From Pseudomonadota bacterium (GTDB taxonomy: Bacteria > Pseudomonadota > Gammaproteobacteria > Burkholderiales > Burkholderiaceae_C): a stretch of DNA of 49,253 nt. The stretch is taken from NCBI GenBank assembly GCA_021841865.1, contig JAKCDM010000012.1, positions 1 to 49,253 on the forward strand, in the 5' to 3' direction. The first letter of the stretch is position 1. Every line of letters starts with the position of its first letter. Below, in pieces: positions 42,876 to 49,253 of this stretch. The translations under genes and the position numbers were made by a program. Under the pieces are notes generated by a model. That model saw nothing but the letters and a program-made list of their open reading frames with translations, searched no databases and was not told the origin of the DNA.

Positions 42876-45428
42876 ATGGGCGGCCTGTTCTCCTCGTTGT
42901 CGGGTGAAGCACCCGGAGCACTGGCGCGCGAGCTTGCCGCGGCGGCGCGCGCCGGGCATTGGGACGAATTGCGCGGCCGCGTCTCCGACGGCCAGCGCGG
43001 CGGCGACCTGACCCCCAGCTGGCAGCGCTTTTTCGAGCTGCTGGGCAGCGAGGGCTTCGCCGGGCTGGAGCGCCGCCAGGGCAGCCTTCAGCAGCAGATC
43101 CTGGAAGACGGCGTCACCTACAACGTGCACGCGGACTCCGACCAGGCCAGCCGCAGCTGGTCGCTGGATCTGTTCCCGCTGATCATCGACCCCCCCGCCT
43201 GGGCGCGCATCGCAGCCGGCGCCGCGCAGCGCGCCGCGCTGCTCAACGCGGTGCTCGACGACGTGTACAGCGGCCAGCAGCGGGTGCTGCGCCAGGGCCT
43301 GCTTCCGGCGGCGCTGGTGCAGGGCCACCCCGGCTACCTGCGCGCCGTGCAGGGCCACCGCCCCGCCGGCTCGGTGTGGCTGCACATCGCCGCCTTCGAC
43401 CTCGCCCGCGGGCCCGACGGGGAGTGGCGCGTGGTCAACCAGCGGGTGCAGGCCCCGTCGGGGCTGGGCTACCTGCTGCAGAACCGCCTTCTCATCTCCA
43501 GGCTGTTCCCGCAGGCCTTCGCGGCGCTGCGGGTGCAGCGCCTGGCCGCCAGCTACCGCCTGCTGATGGACACCGTGCAGCGCCTGGCGCCGCGTGGCGG
43601 CGACGGCGATGCTCGAATCGTGCTGCTCACCCCCGGGCCCTACAGCGAGACCTATTTCGAGCAGGTCTACCTCGCTCGCTACCTGGGCATCACCCTGGCC
43701 GAGGGCAGCGACCTGACGGTGCGCGAGGACCGGCTGTTCCTGAAGACCGTGCGCGGCCTGGAGCCGGTGCATGCGATGCTGCGTCGGCTCGACGACAGCT
43801 TCTGCGACCCGCTGGAGCTGCGCCCGGACTCGATGCTCGGCGTGCCCGGGCTGCTGCAGGCCGTGCGAGCCGGCAAGGTGCTGCTGGCCAACGCGCTGGG
43901 AGCCGGCTTCCTCGAGTCCCCGGCGCTGCAGGGCTTCATGCCCAAGTTGTGCGAGTCCCTGCTCGGCCAGCCCCTGCAACTGCCCTCGCTGCCGACCTGG
44001 TGGTGCGGCGAGCAGGGCGTGTGCGAGGCGCCGCTGCAGCGCCTCGCCGAGTGGGTGGTCAAGCCCGTGCACGCGCAGTGTGACTTCGAGGCCACCGTGA
44101 TGGCCGGGCTCGGCCCGGCCGAGCTCGAGGTCTGGCGCGCGCGGGCGCAGCGCAAGCCCGAGCAGATCACCCTGCAGCAGTACCTGCCGCTGCCCCAGGT
44201 GCCGGTGTGGAGCGAAGGGCGCATGCACGCGCGCGCGGCCATGCTGCGGGTGTATGCGCTGTCCGACGGCGCCGGCGGCTGGCGCGTGCTTCCCGGCGGA
44301 CTGGTGCGCACGGCCTCGCCAGGGGGCAACACCGTATCCATGCAGGCCGGCGGCGGCAGCCAGGACGCCTGGGTGATCACCCGCGACGCGGTCGACCGCT
44401 CCAGCCTGCTGCCGGCGCCGATCCGTGCGCAGGACCTGGCAGAACGCCACCGCGTGGTCACCAGTCGCGCCGCCGAGAACCTGTTCTGGCTGGGGCGCTA
44501 CTGCGAGCGTGCCGAGCATGCCACGCAGTTGGCGCGGCTGGCGCTGCGGGCCATCATCGACGACGACGACCTGGAGGGCGGACGCGGCGACATGCTGGAC
44601 CGCTGGTGCCGAGCCAGCGGTCTGGTGCCCGAGGCCGCCGAGCCGCTGGCGCAAGACCCGGCGCGATTCGGGCGTGCCATCGTCGCCGGCCTCGGCGGCG
44701 GCGAGCCCTGCTTCGGCCTGCCCTTCAGCCTGCAGTCCCTGGGGCGCGCCGCCTCCCAGGTGCGCGAACGCCTGGGCAGCGACCACCGGCAGTGGATCGC
44801 CGCTGCCACCGCGCTGCGCCTGACCCCGCGCGGCGGACAAGCGACGGCGGCCGACGCGTTGCGCGGCCTGGAACAGCTGGCCCAGCTGCTCGGCGCGATC
44901 ACCGGCGCGCAGACCGACCGCATGACCCGCGACGACGGCTGGCGCCTGCTGAGCATCGGCCGCCACATCGAGCGCCTGGGCCTGCTCGGGCAATCGCTGG
45001 GCACGGCCTTCGAAACCGGTGCCGTGTACGCCGAGGACGCCTTCAACCAGTTGCTCGAGCTGTTCGACAGCACCATCACCTACCGCGCGCTGTACCAGAA
45101 GCGCCTGGATATCCCGCCGCTGCTCGACCTGCTGATGCTGGACCGCGAGAACCCGCGCAGCCTGGGCTGGGTCACGCAGACCCTGCGCGCGCGCCTGGCC
45201 AAGCTACCCGGCCAGCGATCCGAGCTCGACGAGCTGCGGGCCCTGGCGCCCGACCCCGAGGTGTGGCAGCTGCCCGAGCTGTGCAGCTGCGGCGCGGATC
45301 AGCGCCACGCCTCGCTGGAGCGAACCCTGGCCCACGCGGTCGAGGGCGGCTGGCGACTCGCCGACGAGATCAGCCGGCGCTATTTCGCGCACGCGATGGC
45401 CACCGACCGCTCGCTGGGCGTGTACTGA
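42876..45428 (+). CDS. Fused circularly permuted ATP-grasp / alpha-E protein
   Basis: The 850-residue protein joins what the first two genes of this operon encode separately. Residues 1 to about 500 are a circularly permuted ATP-grasp domain with ILEDGVTYNVHADSDQASRS, NQRVQAPSGLGYLLQNRLLI, PGPYSETYFEQVYLARYLGI and LVRTASPGGNTVSMQAGGGS. Residues about 525-850 are an alpha-E domain, opening SRAAENLFWLGRYCERAEHA. No linker cysteines or signal peptide are visible. It starts 22 bp after the DUF2126 gene stop and ends 14 bp before the next transglutaminase. The fusion supports physical association of the two domain types in general. Confidence 0.92.
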   Translation: MGGLFSSLSGEAPGALARELAAAARAGHWDELRGRVSDGQRGGDLTPSWQRFFELLGSEGFAGLERRQGSLQQQILEDGVTYNVHADSDQASRSWSLDLFPLIIDPPAWARIAAGAAQRAALLNAVLDDVYSGQQRVLRQGLLPAALVQGHPGYLRAVQGHRPAGSVWLHIAAFDLARGPDGEWRVVNQRVQAPSGLGYLLQNRLLISRLFPQAFAALRVQRLAASYRLLMDTVQRLAPRGGDGDARIVLLTPGPYSETYFEQVYLARYLGITLAEGSDLTVREDRLFLKTVRGLEPVHAMLRRLDDSFCDPLELRPDSMLGVPGLLQAVRAGKVLLANALGAGFLESPALQGFMPKLCESLLGQPLQLPSLPTWWCGEQGVCEAPLQRLAEWVVKPVHAQCDFEATVMAGLGPAELEVWRARAQRKPEQITLQQYLPLPQVPVWSEGRMHARAAMLRVYALSDGAGGWRVLPGGLVRTASPGGNTVSMQAGGGSQDAWVITRDAVDRSSLLPAPIRAQDLAERHRVVTSRAAENLFWLGRYCERAEHATQLARLALRAIIDDDDLEGGRGDMLDRWCRASGLVPEAAEPLAQDPARFGRAIVAGLGGGEPCFGLPFSLQSLGRAASQVRERLGSDHRQWIAAATALRLTPRGGQATAADALRGLEQLAQLLGAITGAQTDRMTRDDGWRLLSIGRHIERLGLLGQSLGTAFETGAVYAEDAFNQLLELFDSTITYRALYQKRLDIPPLLDLLMLDRENPRSLGWVTQTLRARLAKLPGQRSELDELRALAPDPEVWQLPELCSCGADQRHASLERTLAHAVEGGWRLADEISRRYFAHAMATDRSLGVY

Positions 45429-45442
45429 GAGAGCAGGCGCCC

Positions 45443-46360
45443 ATGTCGTCCGTCGATTCGGCCGGGAATGATGCTGGCGTGCTGTACCGCGTGCAGCACG
45501 AGACCCGCTACGACTACGAGTCCGCGGTGGAGCTCGCGCACCACCTGGCACAGCTGCACCCGCTGAGCCTGCAAGGGGTGCAGCACTGCGAGGCCTACCA
45601 GTGCGACATCGAGCCGCGCCCAGAGCACCTCGCCCGCGATCGTGACGCCTACGGCAACGAGCGCCTGTTCTTCGCGCACTATGCGCCCCACGACACCCTG
45701 AGCGTGCGCGCCGTCAGTCTCGTACGCGTACAGGCTCCCGCGCAGCCCGACTGGGCGGCCAGCCCGCCCTGGGAGCAGGTGCGCGCGCGGCTTCGCTACC
45801 GCGCCGGCCGCCCCAGCGAGCCGGCCGAGGAGTTCAGTTTCGGCAGCGATTTCTCCCCCGTGTTCGACGCGGCCGCCGCGTTCGCCGCGCCCAGCTTCCC
45901 GCCAGGGCGCCCGCTGCTCGACGCCGCGCACGAGCTGATGCGCCGCATCCACGCCGAATTCACCTACGACCCCGACAGCACCGAGGTGCACACCCGCGCT
46001 CCGCAGGCGCTGGGACTGCGCCACGGCGTGTGCCAGGACTACGCCCACGTGATGATTTCGGCGCTGCGCAGCCTGGGCCTGGCGGCACGCTACGTGAGCG
46101 GCTACCTGCGCTCACGGCCCCGCCCCGGCGAGCAGGCCCTGGTGGGGGCCGACGCCTCGCACGCCTGGGTCTCGGTGTGGTGCCCGGCTAACGGCTGGGT
46201 CGAGTTCGACCCCACCAACGACCGCCGCCCCGCGGCCGATTACGTACGCGTCGCCGTCGGCCGCGACTTCGCCGACGTATCGCCGCTCCGAGGCGTCATC
46301 CGCGGCGGCGGCCGCCACGCGTTGCACGTGGCCGTCAACGTCAGCCCGGCGGGCGGATGA
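45443..46360 (+). CDS. Transglutaminase-like peptidase (short form)
   Basis: The 305-residue protein has the N-terminal beta-domain (YRVQHETRYDYESAVELAHH) followed by the transglutaminase core with Cys197 (GVCQDYAHVM), His240 (GADASHAWVSVWC) and Asp256 (WVEFDPTND). It lacks the DUF2126 region and is the short partner normally found next to the fused ATP-grasp/alpha-E protein. It is the last gene of the five-gene operon. The coding end abuts the insertion-sequence remnant directly, but the C-terminus ALHVAVNVSPAGG looks natural, so the gene seems intact. Confidence 0.9.
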   Translation: MSSVDSAGNDAGVLYRVQHETRYDYESAVELAHHLAQLHPLSLQGVQHCEAYQCDIEPRPEHLARDRDAYGNERLFFAHYAPHDTLSVRAVSLVRVQAPAQPDWAASPPWEQVRARLRYRAGRPSEPAEEFSFGSDFSPVFDAAAAFAAPSFPPGRPLLDAAHELMRRIHAEFTYDPDSTEVHTRAPQALGLRHGVCQDYAHVMISALRSLGLAARYVSGYLRSRPRPGEQALVGADASHAWVSVWCPANGWVEFDPTNDRRPAADYVRVAVGRDFADVSPLRGVIRGGGRHALHVAVNVSPAGG

Positions 46361-46577
46361 TGGAGCCCTTCCCCGTGGGCGAGATGGCCAAGCGACACGG
46401 GATCAGCGAGCAGACGATTTGCAACTGGCGGCGGCATTTCGGGTCCATGGACACGGCCGACTTGAAGAAGCTGCGCGAACTCGAGCAGGAGAACGCGCGG
46501 CTGAAGAAGATGCTGGCCGATCGGGACCTGGAAATCCACGTGATGAAGGAGATCGCTGAAAAAAATGGTGAGCGCGC
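46361..46577 (+). mobile_element. IS3-family OrfA fragment
   Basis: A 5'-truncated transposase OrfA is readable from about 46366: FPVGEMAKRHGISEQTICNW forms the helix-turn-helix, followed by LKKLRELEQENARLKKMLAD, a leucine-zipper-like coiled coil, and VMKEIAEKN. Seven A residues (46559-46565), the classic -1 frameshift slippery site of IS3 elements, precede ATG at 46565 that would start OrfB with MVSAP. Homology to a transposase then stops, so OrfB is lost after about five codons. The first 20 or so residues of OrfA are missing too. This is a scar and not an active element. Confidence 0.8.
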
Positions 46578-46666
46578 CACAAAGCGTTGTTTTTACTGTA
46601 GTTTTACTGCCATCTGGCGAGCGGCCAAAGTCCCCGGTCGCGGGCAGTGTTCACCCCGTGAAAGCC

Positions 46667-47260
46667 TCACACCGGCCGTGGCCCGAAGATCTTCAGGAAC
46701 ACGGTGTGCTTCGCGTTGGCCCATGTCTTCGGCAGGTCGCCATTGGCTTCGAGCGCATCGTAGATCTCCCGGATCAACGCCGCATCCACGACTTTGGCCG
46801 ATCGAAGCTTGTCCAACAGTTGGTAGCCATGCCAGATGTCGATTCTGAATTCGGCCGCCAGCGCGTGCATCCCTAGGTCGTCCGTGACGACGATGGCCGA
46901 CTTGACTTGCCCAAGTGCGAGCAGCCAACAATCGGTAGGGCCAGGTGGCGAACGCCCCCCTGAAGTGTATGAATCGGGGGCTGCCAGCACCCAGCCATGC
47001 AACACGCTTCGCGCCGCGTCGATCGACGCCTTTTCCTCAGCAGTCAAACGGATCTGTTTGGCTAGCCTCTCTCTGGCGAATTCCGCGCCGTCAAACCACG
47101 GGTAGTTCGCTCGTAACCGGGGACTGCGATGCACCTCGTCCTCGACGGACCGGTGTACCGTCAGCACATAGCCCTTCTGACCGAACTTGATCCCCACCAC
47201 GGGCCTGACACGCTTCGCCAACCGGAGGTAGGCGTTGGTGTCAAGCAGAACCAGTGTCAC
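46667..47260 (-). CDS. PIN-domain-like toxin candidate
   Basis: The 197-residue protein begins MTLVLLDTNAYLRLAKRVRP, with Asp7 in the LLDTN motif of PIN-fold ribonucleases. Further acidic residues come in PPGPTDCWLLALG and VVTDDLGMHALA, the typical spacing of PIN active-site Asp residues. It also shows the HVxDEV-like 'VEDEVHRS' element. PIN toxins cleave tRNA, rRNA or mRNA. The start overlaps the stop of the upstream Xre-ImmA gene by 4 bases, as in coupled toxin-antitoxin pairs. The length is somewhat greater than VapC (about 130-150), so it belongs to a longer PIN group. Confidence 0.65.
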   Translation of the reverse strand: MTLVLLDTNAYLRLAKRVRPVVGIKFGQKGYVLTVHRSVEDEVHRSPRLRANYPWFDGAEFARERLAKQIRLTAEEKASIDAARSVLHGWVLAAPDSYTSGGRSPPGPTDCWLLALGQVKSAIVVTDDLGMHALAAEFRIDIWHGYQLLDKLRSAKVVDAALIREIYDALEANGDLPKTWANAKHTVFLKIFGPRPV

Positions 47261-48381
47261 CGACTCAGCTCGCCGTGGAGCGCCGCGGCGTCCTGCATCG
47301 GGATATCCATGATCTGCTGGACGTACCCCGGTCCGGTGCCCTGGCTCTTGATCATCCGCTGCAGCGCCGGGAAAAAGTTGCTGCGGAACACGCTGTGAGC
47401 GGCCGCGATGTAGGCGCCAGGCTCCGGCGGCATCGGCTCGAACAGGCCTTCGCTCACCAATTGGCCTCGCGTGCTGTTGCGAACCGCGTGGATTTCGGGG
47501 CCCTTGCTCCTCAACATGGGCAGGCCATGAGCTTCGGCGTAGCGGTTGATCTCGCAGAACACGCTAAACAGTGAAATGCCGTGGGAAGAGGCCTGTCGCT
47601 GCAACTCCTGGATTTCCCCGGCCGTCGTCCTCTGTCCGACGGCCAGGGGATACGCCACCTCTGCCAGGGACTTCGGGAAGAGCAGCGCCCCCGCCATGGC
47701 ATCTGCGAAATCCTCGCCTTCTTCCGTTCCTGCCATGTCAGGGGTGTAGACATGGGCGAGCTCGTGCGCCATCCAGAACTTGAAGTCTTCGAGCCTGGTG
47801 TCCAAATTCAGGAAGATGAAGGTCACCCGGTGCTGGGGAAGCAGGATGTGGAGGGCGTTCTTGTGGTTCTGCCTCTCACCCCAGAGCACCGGCACGATGA
47901 CCGCGCCATTGACCTCGAACTCGCCGATCAAGTGCTGATAAGACAAGACGGCCCGCTCCCCTAGCCCGATACGCGTCCGCACCTCGCTTGCGGCGGCCTG
48001 CAGCGCGTCGTACTGCGTCGTGGGCGCCGAAATCTGCGCTCGAAGCGAGCGGATGCCGGGAAGGAAAGGAACGAGAGCCGTCAACAGCGAGCCCATGCCC
48101 TCTGCCTTGAGAATATGGACGTCGGTCGTCTTGGCGCCGGCCTTTTTCCGGAAAGCGACAACCGGCTGGCCTTGCGCCGGGCTGAGGATCAGATCGCCGA
48201 AACCCAGCTTCAAGGTCGTCGCGAGCTTGAGCAGCTTGTCCGGCCGAGGGAAGTCGACGCCCTTGATCCAGTTGGTCACGGCCTGGGGCGTCACGTCGAG
48301 CGCGGCGGCGAGGTCCTTCTGCGTCCACCCAAGGGCTTGCAGGGTCTGCTTGAGCTTGGCGCTGTGGATCACTCTTTGCAT
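47257..48381 (-). CDS. Xre helix-turn-helix / ImmA-IrrE metallopeptidase protein
   Basis: The 374-residue protein has an N-terminal Xre DNA-binding domain (LKQTLQALGWTQKDLAAALD, then VTPQAVTNWIKG). A C-terminal ImmA/IrrE-type zinc peptidase domain has HELAH at residues 206-210 (FWMAHELAHVYTPD) and EDFADAMAGALLFP supplying the third ligand. Proteins with both domains are predicted antitoxins or regulators that can be cleaved or cleave a repressor, and are often paired with a small toxin. Here the partner is the PIN-like gene, with a 4-base overlap. A good promoter directly precedes the ATG with no room for a ribosome-binding site. Confidence 0.85.
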   Translation of the reverse strand: MQRVIHSAKLKQTLQALGWTQKDLAAALDVTPQAVTNWIKGVDFPRPDKLLKLATTLKLGFGDLILSPAQGQPVVAFRKKAGAKTTDVHILKAEGMGSLLTALVPFLPGIRSLRAQISAPTTQYDALQAAASEVRTRIGLGERAVLSYQHLIGEFEVNGAVIVPVLWGERQNHKNALHILLPQHRVTFIFLNLDTRLEDFKFWMAHELAHVYTPDMAGTEEGEDFADAMAGALLFPKSLAEVAYPLAVGQRTTAGEIQELQRQASSHGISLFSVFCEINRYAEAHGLPMLRSKGPEIHAVRNSTRGQLVSEGLFEPMPPEPGAYIAAAHSVFRSNFFPALQRMIKSQGTGPGYVQQIMDIPMQDAAALHGELSR

Positions 48382-48390
48382 AGCCAGCCA

Positions 48391-48430
48391 AGTCTACTGC
48401 GTCACCCTGAAGAAATCAAGTTTGATCAAG
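48391..48430 (-). promoter_or_regulatory. Promoter of the Xre-ImmA/PIN operon with ATCAAG direct repeats
   Basis: Read leftward, TTGATT (48419-48414) and TAGACT (48396-48391) are separated by exactly 17 bp. Direct ATCAAG repeats (48415-48420 and 48425-48430) and the palindrome TTGATCAA overlap the -35 region, fitting autoregulation by the Xre domain. Only nine bases separate the -10 box from the ATG (48381), so the transcript may be leaderless. Confidence 0.6.
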
Positions 48431-48491
48431 TTTTCGGGTGGCTCCCGCAGAGCTCCCGGTCCAACTCAGCCTGCTGTCCGAAGCCTCGCGT

Positions 48492-49125
48492 TGGGCTGCT
48501 GCCGGTTCGATGGACACCGACCTAAGCTTTCTGCGCTTGTTCGAACTGTACGGGGCTTCGGTAGCTGGCCGAGCGTCGAATGCCGGCGCGTCGGGTTGTA
48601 GAACCGCTCGATGTAGTCGAACACGTCGGCACGCGCCTGGTCACGAGTTCGGTACACCTTGCGCCCCATGCGCTCGGTCTTCATGGAACTGAAGAAGCTC
48701 TCCATGGCTGAGTTGTCCCAGACCTCGCCGGCACGGCTCATGCTGCAGACGATGCCTTGCTCGACCAGCAGCTTCTGGAAGTGCTCGCTGGTGTATTGGC
48801 TGCCCTGGTCGGAGTGATGCAGAACCTCCCGAGGGCGACCACGCCGCCACACGGCCATCATCAGCGCATCGGCGACGAGCTGCGAGGTCATGCTCGACTG
48901 CATCGACCAGCCGACGATACGCCGCGAGAACAAGTCCAGCACCACGGCCACGTACAGCCAGCCCTCGGCTGTCCAGATGTAGGTGAAGTTGGCCACCCAC
49001 TTCTGGTTCGGTGCGTCGGCCTGGAACTGACGGTCGAGTACGTTGTCGGCAATGGCGCCGCGCTGCCCCGAGTCCTTGGGCAAGCCCCGCCGCCTCGGCC
49101 TGGCACGCAGCGCTTGCGCTTGCAT
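48492..49125 (-). mobile_element. IS3-family transposase OrfB, frameshifted and truncated at the 5' side
   Basis: On the minus strand from 49125 a DDE transposase (rve) reads LRARPRRRGLPKDSGQRGAI and later NVLDRQFQADAPNQKWVANF. The catalytic positions are Asn46 (normally Asp) in WVANFTYIW, Asp106 (HHSDQGSQYTS) and Glu142 (DNSAMESFFSSMKTE). After HSTLG the frame breaks; the original ending VQFEQAQKA then stop (at 48524-48522) is recovered in another frame, compatible with a four-base insertion. A terminal-repeat-like end, TGGGCTGCTGCCGGTTCG plus ATGGACA, spans 48492-48516. The N-terminal part of OrfB and its OrfA are absent. Loss of the first Asp and the frameshift make it inactive. Confidence 0.8.
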
Positions 49126-49205
49126 CGTAAGCGTCCAGCGATCCCATCTTGAGTCGGAAGGCGGCGGCTGCGAAGCTGCGGCTTTCGAAGGCGAAGGAGG
49201 TTGCC

Positions 49206-49253
49206 ATGGGTGGTCGGATGCGCAAGGACAAGCTCAGCGAGGAGCAGGTCGGG
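49206..49253 (+). CDS. Transposase OrfA start (partial, runs off the window)
   Basis: The last 48 bases read MGGRMRKDKLSEEQVG, resembling the N-terminus of IS3-family OrfA (RKxKxSEEQ). A near-perfect ribosome-binding site AAGGAGG (49194-49200) lies 5 bases before the ATG. It points out of the window. Sequence 49126-49205 ahead of it is probably the left end of this element, abutting the broken OrfB. With only 16 codons the family call is tentative. Confidence 0.5.
   Translation, partial: MGGRMRKDKLSEEQVG

Noticed and set aside
42720-44993. 757-codon minus-strand frame opposite the fused ATP-grasp/alpha-E gene
   Set aside because: Low-complexity composition and exact overlap with a well-recognised plus-strand gene.
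46565-46876. 103-codon frame after the A7 slippery site as a real OrfB
   Set aside because: Only the first five codons (MVSAP) resemble an OrfB start; the rest is antisense to the PIN-like gene.

Overview
The window is GC-rich, densely packed, Gram-negative DNA that reads like a member of the Burkholderiales (Betaproteobacteria). That placement is an inference from protein flavour (class III formaldehyde dehydrogenase, Tsx-like outer membrane protein, AtzE/G/H set, IS3-family remnants) and not from a marker gene. No rRNA, tRNA or CRISPR array was seen.

Layout. 1-11.0 kb is mostly housekeeping and mixed genes: the end of a molybdenum hydroxylase large subunit, an FAD oxidoreductase, a DUF2256 zinc-ribbon protein, a YgeA-type racemase, a Phd-like/zeta-like toxin-antitoxin pair, an Mpo1-like protein, a trypsin-like protease, a cold-shock protein with a clear terminator, a UPF0149 protein, the glutathione-dependent formaldehyde pathway (frmA, fghA) and an MFS exporter. 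A frameshifted DapA-family pseudogene (11.3-11.8 kb) marks the left edge of an accessory region.

11.86-36.1 kb is a nitrogen-scavenging island. A leftward operon encodes a BMP-type ABC transporter (ATPase, two permeases, binding protein) followed by a biuret hydrolase (BiuH) and a second cysteine hydrolase resembling triuret hydrolase. Divergent from it runs atzG-atzE-atzH-gntR-atzF. Together these enzymes would take triuret and biuret through carboxybiuret, dicarboxyurea and allophanate to ammonia and CO2. No cyanuric acid hydrolase is present. Next come a Tsx-like porin and an NMT1/THI5-type ABC transporter, a Rieske non-heme iron oxygenase and an AtzA/TrzN/8-oxoguanine-deaminase-type amidohydrolase. 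A second leftward BMP transporter operon follows with the same gene order as the first, but its enzyme cargo is a guanine-deaminase-like nucleoside deaminase and an 8-oxoguanine deaminase. GTATAC-type operator candidates lie in the control regions of both BMP operons, and a related repeat precedes the NMT1 operon.

36.97-46.36 kb is a five-gene operon of circularly permuted ATP-grasp, alpha-E and transglutaminase-like proteins, present as one split set (three genes) and one fused set (two genes). This is a conserved but functionally undefined peptide-ligase/peptidase-type system.

46.37-49.25 kb is a mobile scar: an IS3-family OrfA fragment, a PIN/Xre-ImmA toxin-antitoxin-like pair with a probable leaderless promoter, a frameshifted IS3-family OrfB lying against a terminal-inverted-repeat-like end, and the start of another insertion element.
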